Shown: positions 45,597-59,868 of the stretch, piece after piece | Layout: each line of letters opens with the position of its first letter | Numbering within the stretch: the stretch's first letter is position 1 | From: Rutidosis leptorrhynchoides | Taxonomy: Eukaryota; Streptophyta; Magnoliopsida; Asterales; Asteraceae | DNA: 64,000 nt | Assembly: GCF_046630445.1 (NCBI RefSeq) | Contig: NC_092341.1 | Location: 132,324,001 to 132,388,000, forward strand | Reading direction: 5' to 3' | Translations under genes and position numbers: made by a program | Notes under the pieces: model-generated | What the model saw: only the letters and a program-made list of their open reading frames with translations | The model's database searches: none | Told to the model about the DNA's origin: nothing

Positions 45597-47313
45597 ACTC
45601 CAATGATCAGCTCTTAGCATCCCATGTGAGTCACCTAACACATGTGGGAACCATCATTTGGAAACTAGAATGAAATATCTCATAAAATTACAAAAATATG
45701 AGTAATCATTCATGACTTATTTACATGAAAACAAAATTACATATCCTTTATATCTAATCCATACACCAACGACCAAAAACACCTAAAAACACTTTCATTC
45801 TTCAATTTTCTTCATCTAATTGATCTCTCTCAAGTTCTATCTTCAAGTTCTAAGTGTTCTTCATAAATTCTACAAGTTCTAGTTTCATAAAATCAAGAAT
45901 ACTTCCAAGTTTGCTAGCTTACTTCCAATCTTGTAGAGTGATCATCCAACCTCAAGAAATCTTTCTTATTTATAGTAAGATATCTTTCTAATACAAGGTA
46001 ATACTCATATTCAAACTTTGATTCAATTTCTATAACTATAACAATCTTATTTCGAGTGGAAATCATACTTGAACTTGTTTTTCGTGTCATGATTCTGCTT
46101 CAAGAACTTTCAAGCCATCCAAGGATCCTTTGAAGCTAGATCCATTTTTCTCATTTCCAGTAGCTTTATCCAGAAAACTTGAGGTAGTAATTATGTTCAT
46201 AACATCATTCGATTCATACATATAAAGCTATCTTATTCGAAGGTTTAAACTTGTAATCACTAGAACATAGTTTAGTTAATTCTATACTTGTTCGCAAACA
46301 AAAGTTAATCCTTCTAACTTGACTTTTAAAATCAACTAAACACATGTTCTATATCTATATGATATGCTAACATAATGATTTAAAACCTGGAAACACGAAG
46401 AACACTGTAAAACCGGACATACGCCGTCGTAGTAACACCGCGGGCTGTTTTGGGTTAGTTAATTAAAAACTATGATAAACTTTGATTTAAAAGTTGTTCT
46501 TCTGGGAAAATGATTTTTCTTATGAACATGAAACTATATCCAAAAATCATGATTAAACTCAAAGTGAAAGTATGTTTTCTAAAATGGTCATCTAGACGTC
46601 GTTCTTTCGACTAAAATGACTACCTTTACAAAAATGACTTGTAACTTATATTTCCGACTATAAACCTATACTTTTTATGTTTAGATTCATAAAATAGAGT
46701 TCAATATGAAACCATAGCAATTTGATTCACTCAAAACGGATTTAAAATGAAGAAGTTATGGGTAAAACAAGATTGGATAATTTTTCTTGTTGTAGCAACG
46801 TGAAAATTGGTAACAAATCTATATTAATCATATCCTAGCTAACTTATATTGTATTATACATGTATTCTAATATATTATGTAATCTTGGGATACCATAGAC
46901 ACGTATGCAAATGTTTTGACATATCATATCGACCCATGTGTATGTATTATTTGGAACAACCATAGACACTCTATATGCAGTAATGTGAGAGTTAGCTATA
47001 CAGGGTTGAGGTTGATTCTAAATATATATATACTTTGAGTTGTGATCTAGCCTGAGACGTGTATACACTGGGTCGTGGATTGATTCAAGATAATATATAT
47101 CAATTTTTTTTCTGTACATCTAACTTTGGACAACTAGTTGTAGGTTACTAACGAGGACAGCTGACTTAATGAACTTAAAACATCAAAATATATTAAAAGT
47201 GTTGTAAATATATTTTGAACATACTTTGATATATATATGTACATATTTGTTATAGGTTCGTGAATCGACCAGTGGCCAAGTCTTACTTCCCGACGAAGTA
47301 AAAATCTGTGAAA

Positions 47314-47806
47314 GTGAGTTATAGTCCCACTTTTAAAATCTAATATTTTTGGGATGAGAATACATGCAGGTTTTATAAATGATTTACAAAATAGATACAA
47401 GTACGTGAAACTACATTCTATGGTTGAATTATCGAAATCGAATATGCCCCTTTTTATTAAGTCTGGTAATCTAGGAATTAGGGAACAGACACCCTAATTG
47501 ACGCGAATCCTAAAGATAGATCTATTGGGCCTAACAAACCCCATCCAAAGTACCGGATGTTTTAGTACTTCGAAATTTATATCATATCCGATGGGTGTCC
47601 CGGAATGATGGGGATATTCTTATATATGCATCTTGTTAATGTCGGTTACTGGGTGTTCACCATATGAATGATTTTTATCTCTATGTATGGGATGTATATT
47701 GAAATATGAAATCTTGTGGTCTATTGTTACGATTTGATATATATAGGTTAAACCTATAACTCACCAACATTTTTTTTGTTGACGTTTTAAGCATGTTTAT
47801 TCTCAG
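47314..47806 (+). other. predicted intron in copy 2 5' LTR
   Basis: Donor AAA/GTGAGTTATAG at 47314, acceptor GTTTATTCTCAG ending 47806. The segment before the acceptor has a CAACA...TGTTG hairpin at about 47764-47781. Confidence 0.45.
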
Positions 47807-48149
47807 GTGATTATTAAGAGCTTCCGCTGTCGCATACTTAAATAAGGACAAGATTTGGAGTCCATGCTTGTATGATATTGTGTAAAAACTGCATTCAAGA
47901 AACTTATTTCGTTGTAACATATTTGTATTGTAAACCATTATGTAATAGTCGTGTGTAAACAGAATATTTTAGATTATCATTATTTGATAATCTACGTAAA
48001 GCTTTTTAAACCTTTATTGATGAAATAAAGGTTATGGTTTGTTTTAAAATGAATGCAGTCTTTGAAAAACGTCTCATATAGAGGTCAAAACCTCGCAACG
48101 AAATCAATTAATATGGAACGTTTTTAATTAATAAGAACGGGACATTTCA

Positions 48150-48358
48150 GTTGGTATCCGAGCATTGGTCTTAGAGAACCAGAATTTTGCATTAGTGTGT
48201 CTTATCGAGTTTGTTAGGATGCATTAGTGAGTCTGGACTTCGACCGTGTTTACTTGAAAAATGATTGCTTAACAAATTTTGTTGGAAACTATATATTTTT
48301 AACATGTGAATATTATGTGATATATTAATCTCTTAACGCATTTGATATTATGTGATAG
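48150..48358 (+). other. copy 2 primer-binding site and leader start
   Basis: TGGTATCCGAGCATTGG at 48152-48168 follows the LTR by two bases; initiator-Met-type. No gene in the rest. Confidence 0.8.
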
Positions 48359-48991
48359 ATGTCTACCTCTAGAACAAGTCCCATTGACTCACCTAATAAT
48401 AATGAAGAGTCAAATGTAAATTGGAATGATTCGTGGACTGATTCACAAGTTCCCGAAGAGGAACCGGAAGAAGAGTCGGAACCGGAAGAAGAATCAGAAC
48501 CGGAAGAAGAATCGGAACCGGAAGAAGAATCGGAACCGGAAGAAGAAATAGAACCAGTAGGGGAAATAATAAAACGGTTAAGTAGAAGAAAATCCTCAAC
48601 CAACCGACCAAAGTTAATTATGGTCAATGGTGTTTCCACCAAGGAAGAAAAGTATTGGGAGGATTACCAATTCTCCGATGAATCGGATCCCGACAAGGAT
48701 TCCGATGATGTTATAGAAATTACCCCAACACAATTTAATAAGGCAAACGAGAACAATAAGGGAAAGGGCATAAAAATAGAGAAATTTGATTCCAAACCCG
48801 ATGAACTTTATATGTATCGTCAACACCCGTATTTCTTAAGTTGTGACAATAACCCGGGAACCTCTAAACCACCAGGTTTTTCTAAACCAATGTGGAAAAC
48901 GACGGCTCGTATTAGGGGAACATCATATATCCCTAGAAACTTGGAAAAACGAACCAAAACCGAAGAAGAAGAAACGAGCGAGTCGGAATAA
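48359..48991 (+). CDS. acidic repeat leader protein (copy 2, intact, 210 aa)
   Basis: MSTSRTSPIDSPNNNEESN, then five acidic SEPEE/EPEEE repeats (15-bp units, about 48469-48550), basic patch KRLSRRKSSTNR (possible nuclear signal), YWEDYQFSDESDPDKDSDD, and a conserved C-terminus PPGFSKPMWKTTARIRG and EEEETSESE. No known family recognised. Low complexity suggests a disordered protein; nuclear role is inference. First gene of the element. About 140 bp separate it from the F-box gene. The start is the first ATG after the primer site that opens a long frame. Full length compared with the truncated copy 1 version. Confidence 0.75.
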   Translation: MSTSRTSPIDSPNNNEESNVNWNDSWTDSQVPEEEPEEESEPEEESEPEEESEPEEESEPEEEIEPVGEIIKRLSRRKSSTNRPKLIMVNGVSTKEEKYWEDYQFSDESDPDKDSDDVIEITPTQFNKANENNKGKGIKIEKFDSKPDELYMYRQHPYFLSCDNNPGTSKPPGFSKPMWKTTARIRGTSYIPRNLEKRTKTEEEETSESE

Positions 48992-49128
48992 GATAGTTGT
49001 ATGCGTGTGGTGTAATATATGTAATATAGTGTGCTTATGCTTTATGATATATGTAAAAATTGCTTGTATTAATAAGTATTTTTTTATGAATCTAACTCTT
49101 GTATATTTTACAGTTTAAAAAAAACAAA
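48992..49128 (+). other. spacer between leader genes with acceptor-like site (copy 2)
   Basis: TCTAACTC (branch-point-like) followed by TTGTATATTTTACAG ending at 49112, 16 bases before the F-box ATG. Copy 1 keeps the pattern. Confidence 0.45.
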
Positions 49129-49812
49129 ATGGATAGATAACCCAATATTTTAAGAGACCTACCCGGAGACATGATTGATGAAATCTTGTCTAGAGTCGGT
49201 CAGAATTCTTCGGCACAACTATTTAAGGCGAGATCAGTTTGTAAGACATTCGAAGAACGTTCTAAGAATGCCTTGGTTTATAAAAGGCTTTCGTTCGAAA
49301 GATGGGGGATATCACATTGGGAAATCCATAAGTTACGATGTGTTTACTTTGACGCATATATTGCGGGGAACCCAAATGCTATTTTACGCAACGGGTTAAG
49401 AAATTATTTTGACTCAATATATCCGAATATAGGACTTCGTGATTTAGAAAAAGCGGCTGACATGCAACATAAAGAAGCATGTTATGCTTACGAGTTAGTA
49501 ATGTTCGCTTCTCACCAAAGTGAGAACAAGAACATCGGGCTACAACTGTTAAACAAAACGTTCCCACAAGTGACAGAGTCGGTAATTGGGGTAAGAAATG
49601 AGGTTTTTAGGTTATTACGAGACTGTTGGACATTACGTAACCTTCATCCTTTTGACGACGTTACAACACATTGTCTTACTATCAGTCACAACGGTTATGT
49701 TCCACAAAACCAAGGATGGGAAGTGGTATTAGTAAAACCAAAATGCATGACTTGTTTCTGGACGTATGAATTACGTGTCTTTATTGCCTTTGCTGAACGC
49801 CTTATTTATTAA
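49129..49812 (+). pseudogene. F-box protein carried by retrotransposon copy 2 (early stop)
   Basis: The ATG at 49129 is followed by TAA at 49138-49140, where copy 1 has CAA (Gln7). The rest is open from 49141; an internal Met at 49171 could start a 213-residue product lacking the first part of the F-box. By my count 162 of 213 residues equal copy 1 (76%). Conserved: MIDEILSRVGQNSSA, ALVYKRLSF, RWGISHWE, MQHKEACYAYELVMFA, NKTFPQVTESV, CMTCFW. Most divergent: F-box residues 33-50 (11 of 18 differ). Position and strand match copy 1. Confidence 0.85.
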
Positions 49813-50177
49813 CTAGAATTATCTTCTCAACTACTTTGTATCAAAGTTTTATGTGCTATATTTCATGCTATATGTAAAATAGCGGTATTGTAAGTTTGCA
49901 AGTTATTGTATAAATGCTTGAATATGATATATTTTTTTTTTATTTTTTTTGTTTTGTTTTTGTGATTAGTTTTTCATATAGAATTGTAGTAGTTGAAATG
50001 GTATGTTAGCTGCTAAGTATGAACTTAACGGGTAGGTACTACCCGAATTAAAGAGTATAAAACGCTAATATGAAGAAAGAGCTTTTATAAATAAGTTCAT
50101 ATTACGCTACGAAATACTATTGACTACTCTTGATATTCTATATGATTAACTCGTTTCATTTGACTATTTTGAAGGAA
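49813..50177 (+). other. copy 2 leader between F-box gene and gag
   Basis: Noncoding. Poly-T stretch near 49931-49952. TTAACGGGTAGGTACT at 50025-50040, identical to 54854-54869 at the 3' LTR junction; extended to an inverted repeat GGGTAGGTACTACCC (50030-50044). Confidence 0.8.
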
Positions 50178-52025
<1,848 letters not shown>

Positions 52026-54833
52026 CCGGGATTACCCCCACATCGATCCGTTGAATTTCAAATAGATCTTGTACCAGGAGCTGCACTAATAGTTCGTGCT
52101 CCTTACAGACTCGCACCCAGCGAGATGAAAAAACTGCAAATCCAATTACAAGAAGTTTTAGAGCGTGGTTTCATTCGACCAAGCACATCACCATGGGGAG
52201 CTCCTGTTTTGTTTGTCAAGAAGAAAGATGGTACATTCAGGTTGTGTATCAACTACTGAGAGTTGAACAAACTAACCATCAAGAACCGCTACCCACTACC
52301 GAGAATCGACGACTTATTTGATCAACTACAAGGCTCGTCTGTATATTCAAAGATTGACTTACGTTCCGGGTATCATGAAATGCGGGTGAAAGAAGATGAT
52401 ATTCCAAAGACTGCTTTCAGAACACGTTACGGTCATTACGAGTTTATGGTCATGCCATTTGGTTTAACTAATGCACCAGCTGTGTTCAAGGACCTTATGA
52501 ACCAAGTGTGTGGACCATACCTTGACAAGTTTGTCATTGTTTTCATTGATGACATACTTATTTACTCAAAGAATGACCAAGAACACGGTGAACATTTGAG
52601 AAAGGTGTTAGAAGTATTGAGGAAGGAAGAATTGTACGCTAAGTTTTCAAAGTGTGCATTTTGGTTGGAAGAAGTTCAATTCCTCGGTCACATAGTGAAC
52701 AAAGAAGGTATTAAGGTGGATCCGGCAAAGATAGAAACTGTTGAAAAGTGGGAAACCCCGAAAACTCCGAAACACATACGCCAGTTTTTAGGACTAGCTG
52801 GTCACTACAGAAGGTTCATCCAAGACTTTTCCAGAATAGCAAAACCCTTGACTGCATTAACGCATAAAGGGAAGAAATTTGAATGGAAAGATGAACAAGA
52901 GAAAGCGTTCCAGTTATTGAAGAAAAAGCTAACTACGGCACCTATATTGTCATTGCCTGAAGGGAATGATGATTTTGTGATTTATTGTGATGCATCAAAG
53001 CAAGGTCTCGGTTGTGTATTAATGCAACGAACGAAGGTGATTGCTTATGCGTCTAGACAATTGAAGATTCACGAACAAAATTATACGACACATGATTTGG
53101 AATTAGGCGCGGTTGTTTTTGCATTAAAGACTTGGAGGCACTACTTATATGGGGTCAAAAGTATTATATATACCGACCACAAAAGTCTTCAACACATATT
53201 TAATCAGAAACAACTGAATATGAGGCAGCTTAGGTGGATTGAATTGTTGAATGATTACGACTTTGAGATTCGTTACCACCCGGGGAAGGCAAATGTGGTA
53301 GCCGACGCCTTGAGCAGGAAGGACAGAGAACCCATTCGAGTAAAATCTATGAATATAATGATTCACAATAACCTTACTACTCAAATAAAGGAGGCGCAAC
53401 AAGGAGTTTTAAAAGAGGGAAATTTAAAGGATGAAATACCCAAAGGATCGGAGAAGCATCTTAATATTCGGGAAGACGGAACCCGGTATAGGGCTAAAAG
53501 GATTTGAGTACCAAAATTTGGAGATATAAGAGAAATGGTACTTAGAGAAGCTCATAAAACCAGATACTCAATACATCCTGGAACGGGGAAGATGTATAAG
53601 GATCTCAAGAAACATTTTTGGTGGCCGGCTATGAAAGTCGATGTTGCTAAATACGTAGGAGAATGTTTGACGTGTTCTAAGATCAAAGCTGAGCATCAGA
53701 AACCATCAGGTCTACTTCAACAACCCGAAATCCCGGAATGGAAATGGGAAAACATTACCATGGATTTCATCACTAAATTGCCAAGGACTGCAAGTGGTTT
53801 TGATACTATTTGGGTAATAGTTGATCGTCTCACCAAATCAGCACACTTCCTGCCAATAAGAGAAGATGGCAAGATGGAGAAGTTAGCACGACTGTATTTA
53901 AAGGAAGTCGTCTCCAGACATGGAATACCAATCTCTATTATCTCTGATAGAGATGGCAGATTTATTTCAAGATTCTGGTAGACATTACAGCAAGCATTAG
54001 GAACTCGTCTAGACATGAGTACTGCCTACCATCCACAAACTGATGGGCAGAGCGAAAGGACGATACAAACGCTTGAAGACATGCTACGAGCATGTGTTAT
54101 TGATTTCAGAAACAGTTGGGATCGACATCTACCTTTAGCAGAATTTTCCTACAACAACAGCTACCATTCAAGCATTGAGATGGCGCCATTTGAAGCACTT
54201 TATGGTAGAAAGTGCAGGTCTCCAAATTGTTGGAGTGAAGTGAGGGATAGACAGATTACGGGTCCGGAGATAATACAAGAAACTACCGAGAAGATCATCC
54301 AAATTCAACAACGGTTGAAAACCGCCCAAAGTCGACAAAAGAGCTACGCCGACATTAAAAGAAAAGATATAGAATTTGAAATTAGAGAGATGGTCATGCT
54401 TAAGGTTGCACCTTGGAAAGGCGTTGTTCGATTTGGTAAACGAGGTAAATTAAATCCAAGGTATATTGGACCATTCAAGATTATTGATCGTGTCGGACCA
54501 GTAGCTTACCGACTTGAGTTACCTCAACAACTCGCGGCTGTACATAACACTTTTCACGTCTCGAATTTGAAGAAATGTTTTGCTAAAGAAGATCTCACTA
54601 TTCCGTTAGACGAAATCGAAATCGAAATCAACAAAAAACTTCAATTCATCGAAGAACCCGTCGAAATAATGGATCGTGAGGTTAAAAGACTTAAGCAAAA
54701 CAAGATACCAATTGTTAAGGTTCGATGGAATGCTCGTAGAGGACCCGAGTTCACCTGGGAACGAGAAGATCAGATGAAGAAGAAATACCCGCACTTATTT
54801 CCAGAAGATACGTCAACACCTCCAACTGCTTAA
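52026..54833 (+). pseudogene. copy 2 pol: RT, RNase H, integrase, chromodomain
   Basis: Same frame as gag. [23 protein letters not shown] with TGA 52258-52260 instead of Arg, [12 protein letters not shown], catalytic FIDDILIY intact; RNase [34 protein letters not shown]; integrase zinc region [17 protein letters not shown] and CLTCSK; core [40 protein letters not shown]-terminus and chromodomain-like [19 protein letters not shown]. Stops at 53505-53507 (TGG changed) and 53979-53981 (CAG changed). No frameshift. Ends at 54833 with TAA. Confidence 0.93.
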
Positions 54834-54851
54834 AATTTCGGGACGAAATTT
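54833..54851 (+). repeat. conserved hairpin before 3' LTR (copy 2)
   Basis: AAATTTCGGGACGAAATTT, perfect stem, 3-nt loop. Its first base belongs to the pol stop codon. Confidence 0.85.
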
Positions 54852-54868
54852 ATTTAACGGGTAGGTAC

Positions 54869-55071
54869 TGTAGTGACCCAAACTTTTCCATGTTTATATA
54901 TATTAAATGAAATTGTTGTTTACATGATTAAGTGTTTCCAACATGTTAAGAAATCAAACTTGTTAAGACTTGATTAATTGAAATAGGTTTCATATAGACA
55001 ATTGACCACCCAAGTTGACCGGTGATTCACGAACGTTAAAACTTGTAAAAACTATATGATGACATATATAT

Positions 55072-55170
<99 letters not shown>

Positions 55171-58100
55171 ACATGATATTATAATAAGTAAACATATCAT
55201 TAAGTATATTAACAATGAACTACATATGTAAAAGCAAGACTACTAACTTAATGATTTTGAAACGAGACATATATGTAACGATTATCGTTGTAACGACATT
55301 TAATGTATATATATCATATTAAGAGATATTCATACATCATATTATCATGATAATATAATAATTTAAAATCTCATTTGATATTATAAACATTGGGCTAACA
55401 ACATTTAACAAGATCGTTAACCTAAAGGTTTCAAAACAACACTTACATGTAACGACTAACGATGACTTAACGACTCAGTTAAAATGTATATACATGTAGT
55501 GTTTTAATATGTATTCATACACTTTTGAAAGACTTCAAGACACTTATCAAAATACTTCTACTTAACAAAAATGCTTACAATTACATCCTCGTTCAGTTTC
55601 ATCAACAATTCTACTCGTATGCACCCGTATTCGTACTCGTACAATATACAGCTTTTAGATGTATGTACTATTGGTATATACACTCCAATTATCAGCTCTT
55701 AGCAGCCCATGTGAGTCACCTAACACATGTGGGAACCATCATTTGGAAACTAGCATGAAATATCTCATAAAATTACAAAAATATGAGTAATCATTCATGA
55801 CTTATTTACATGAAAACAAAATTACATATCCTTTATATCTAATCCATACACCAACGACCAAAAACACCTACAAACACTTTCATTCTTCAATTTTCTTCAT
55901 CTAATTGATCTCTCTCAAGTTCTATCTTCAAGTTCTAAGTGTTCTTCATAAATTCTACAAGTTCTGGTTTCATAAAATCAAGAATACTTCCAAGTTTGCT
56001 AGCTTACTTCCAATCTTGTAGAGTGATCATCCAACCTCAAGAAATCTTTCTTATTTATAGTAATATATCTTTCTAATACAAGGTAATACTCATATTCAAA
56101 CTTTGATTCAATTTCTATAACTATAACAATCTTATTTCGAGTGGAAATCTTACTTGAACTTGTTTTTCGTGTCATGATTCTGCTTCAAGAACTTTCAAGC
56201 CATCCAAGGATCCTTTGAAGCTAGATCTATTTTTCTCATTTCCAGTAGCTTTATCCAGAAAACTTGAGGTAGTAATGATGTTCATAACATCATTCGATTC
56301 ATACATATAAAGCTATCTTATTCGAAGGTTTAAACTTGTAATCACTAGAACATAGTTTAGTTAATTCTAAACTTGTTCGCAAACAAAAGTTAATCCTTCT
56401 AACTTGACTTTTAAAATCAACTAAACACATGTTCTATATCTATATGATATGCTAACTTAATGATTTAAAACCTGGAAACACGAAGAACACTGTAAAACTG
56501 GACATACGACGTCGTAGTAACACCGCGGGCTGTTTTGGGTTAGTTAATTAAAAACTATGATAAACTTTGATTTAAAAGTTGTTCTTCTGGGAAAATGATT
56601 TTTCTTATGAACATGAAACTATATCCAAAAATCATGATTAAACTCAAAGTGAAAGTATGTTTTCTAAAATGGTCATCTAGACGTCGTTCTTTCGACTAAA
56701 ATGACTACCTTTATAAAAATGACTTGTAACTTATATTTCTGACTATAAACCTATACTTTTTCTATTTAGATTCGTAAAATAGAGTTCAATATGAAACCAT
56801 AGCAATTTGATTCACTCAAAACGGATTTAAAATGAAGAATTTATGGGTAAAACAAGATTGGATAATTTTTCTTGTTGTAGCAACGTGAAAATTGGTAACA
56901 AATCTATATTAATCATATCCTAGCTAACTTATATTGTATTATACATGTATTCTAATAAATTATGTAATCTTGGGATACCATAGACACGTATGCAAATGTT
57001 TTGACATATCATATCGACCCATGTGTATATATTATTTGGAACAACCATAGACACTCTATATGCAGTAATGTGGGAGTTATCTATACAGGGTTGAGGTTGA
57101 TTCCAAAAATATATATACTTTGAGTTGTGATCTAGCCTGAGACGTGTATACACTGGGTCGTGGATTGATTCAAGATAATATATATCAATTTTCTTTTTCT
57201 GTACATCTAACTTTGGACAACTAGTTGTAGGTTACTAACGAGGATAGCTGACTTAATGAACTTAAAACATCAAAATGTATTAAAAGTGTTGTAAATATAT
57301 TTTGAACATACTTTGATATATATGTACATATTTGTTATAGGTTCATGAATCGACCAGTGGCCAAGTCTTACTTCCCGACGAAGTAAAAATCTGTGAAAGT
57401 GAGTTATAGTCCCACTTTTAAAATCTAATATATTTGGGATGAGAATACATGCAGGTTTTATAAATGATTTACAAAATAGACACAAGTACGTGAAACTACA
57501 TTCTATGGTTGAATTATCGAAATCAAATATGCCCCTTTTTATTAAGTCTGGTAATCTAAGAATTAGGGAACAGACACCCTAATTGACGCGAATCCTAAAG
57601 ATAGATCTATTGGGCCTAACAAACCCCATCCAAAGTACCGGATGCTTTAGTACTTCGAAATTTATATCATATCCGATGGGTGTCCCGGAATGATGGGGAT
57701 ATTCTTATATATGCATCTTGTTAATGTCGGTTACCAGGTGTTCACCATATGAATGATTTTTATCTCTCTGTATGGGATGTATATTGAAATATGAAATCTT
57801 GTGAGCTATTGTTACGATTTGATATATATAGGTTAAACCTATAACTCTCCAACATTTTTTTTGTTGACGTTTTAAGCATGTTTATTCTCAGGTGATTATT
57901 AATAGCTTCCGCTGTCGTATACTTAAATAAGGACAAGATTTGGAGTCCATGCTTGTATGATATTGTGTAAAAACTGCATTCAAGAAACTTATTTCGTTGT
58001 AACATATTTGTATTGTAAACCATTATGTAATAGTCGTGTGTAAACAGGATATTTTAGATTATCATTATTTGATAATCTACGTAAAGCTTTTTAAACCTTT

Positions 58101-58234
58101 ATTGATGTAATAAAGGTTATGGTTTGTTTTAAAATGAATGCAGTCTTTGAAAAACGTCTCATATAGAGGTCAAAACCTCGCAACGAAATCAATTAATATG
58201 GAACGTTTTAAATCAATAAGAACGGGGCATTTCA
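54869..58234 (+). repeat. 3' LTR of copy 2 (3366 bp)
   Basis: Same start and end as the 5' LTR, with few substitutions. A (TA)n tract at about 55075-55166 accounts for the extra length. Promoter word at about 55668-55681. Confidence 0.94.
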
Positions 58235-58239
58235 CCAAC

Positions 58240-59868
58240 TCCCATACCACAACCTACAAATAACATTTGACCTCCTTCTTCCAACTGTCGGGGTCGTAGT
58301 CGTGTCAATTTTAGAGGTGGCTACCGTAGTCGCGGTCAATCTTCACGTGGTCGTGGGAACAAAGGATCATACTCAGGTGGATCTAATGGCATTCAGCAAC
58401 AACAGTGGTAGTTCAAGTCTTGGACAAGTCATCCTACTCAATAAAGCCCAGCACCATGCCCATATCCAACTATTCCTATGCGGCCCAGCAGCAATTCTTA
58501 CCCAGGCATATTAGGCCAGCGTCCACAAATGGCCCACTCATTATATGAGAATTAGTTGCTTCTACTCCAACGGATATTGAGTCCGCTATGTACACAATGA
58601 GTTTGGACCCTCCAGATAATAATTGGTAGATGGATACGGGCACGACATCTCACATGACGGGGTCTCCAGGTAAGCTCCTATCTTATTATCCATCAAAGTA
58701 TCCTCGTCATATAATAGTTGGCAATAGGAATAAGATTTCAATTCACGGTCTTGAAAACTCTTCTCTTTTATCCACTACTCGTCCTCTTTACTTATCTAAT
58801 ATTCCTAACTCACCTAACTTAATAAAAAAATCATATTTCTGTTAGATGTCTTTCTATTGACAATCATGTTTCTCTTGAATTTGACCCTTTTGGTTTTACT
58901 GTGAAGGAATTTCCGAAGGGGACCCCATTCTACGGTGTAACAGCTCAAGTGACCTCTACCCCTTCAATGGCCCACTTCTCCAACAACATCTCAAGAATCA
59001 TTCCATTTTTTCCGCCGTTTCTTCTACTTTATGGCATCGTTGTCGTGGTCATCCAGGCGTATTTATTCTAAAAAAACCTTAGCAATAAACGTTAGATTGA
59101 TTGTAATTCGAAGTTTAATAATAAAACCTGTCAATCTTGCTTTTTTGGCAACCAAGTTAAATTGCCTTTTTATCCTTCTTCTACTCTTACTTATTCTCCA
59201 TTTGATATCATACATAGTGACTTATGGACATCCCCTATCCCTATCTCAGTCGGACATAACTATTATATACTTTTTCTTGATGACCGTACCAGTTACTTGT
59301 GGACATACCTTCTTGTACAAAAATCAGATGTTTACTCTATATTCACCATGTTTAATGCTCACATTTCTAAACAATTTCAAAAATCTATTAAGACATTTCA
59401 ATGCGATAATGTAACTGAATATAACAACACTTCTTTCCACAATTTCTGTAAACAAAATGGTATGGTTTTCTGATTTTCTTGTCCCTACACATCCTCTCAA
59501 AACAAAAAAGCAGAAATAAAAATACGTGCAATTAATAATATCATCCGCACTCTCTTAACTCATTCTCAAGTCCCTCCTCAATATTGGCATCACGCTCTCG
59601 CTATGGCTACATATATTCTCAATATTCTCCCTAATAAAAATTTCAAATTTCTTTCTCCCACTCAACTTCTCTAGAATCGTACTCCCACTTATCATCATAT
59701 ACGTATTTTTGGTTGCTTGTGATACCTACTTATACCTTCTACCCAATGAAATAAACTTCAACCTCGATCACTTCCATGCATATTTCTTGGTTATCCTTCC
59801 AATCATCGAGGCTATAAGTGTCTCCATCTCTCCTCACATAAAGATCTCATATCTCGTTTATATGCCAG
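58240..59868 (+). pseudogene. copia gag end, protease and integrase
   Basis: Arg/Gly-rich gag end (about 58289-58370: RGGYRSRGQSSRGRG), protease MDTGTTSHMTGSPGKLL (58630), then integrase in several frames: HRCRGHPGV zinc part, IHSDLWTSPIPISVGHNYYI (first Asp), FQCDNVTEY (second Asp), NKKAEIKIR (Glu), then MATYILNILPNKN, IFGCL and CIFLGYPSNHRGYKC. RT and RNase H are missing after about 59868. Many stops (for example 58629, 58843, 59473). Confidence 0.82.

Larger units (their letters stand above)
44862..48149 (+). repeat. 5' LTR of copy 2 (3288 bp)
   Basis: TGTAGTGACCC to GGGACATTTCA. Only a short TA tract (about 45067-45081) versus about 92 bp in the 3' LTR. Core promoter CTATTGGTATATAC at about 45583-45596. 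Predicted intron 47314-47806. Confidence 0.94.

Noticed and set aside
45440..45673. 77-residue frame repeated in the LTRs of copies 1 and 2 (also 55525-55758 and 11811-12038)
   Set aside because: Repeated only because LTRs are repeated; it covers the promoter word and carries no recognisable domain.
48325..48642. Ser/Gly-rich minus-strand frame opposite the acidic gene (also 18912-19184)
   Set aside because: Mirror of the 15-bp acidic repeat; the sense frame is longer and conserved at both ends.
49171..49812. F-box gene as an ordinary host gene that happened to be hit by transposons
   Set aside because: It sits at the same position and order inside two insertions with separate target duplications.
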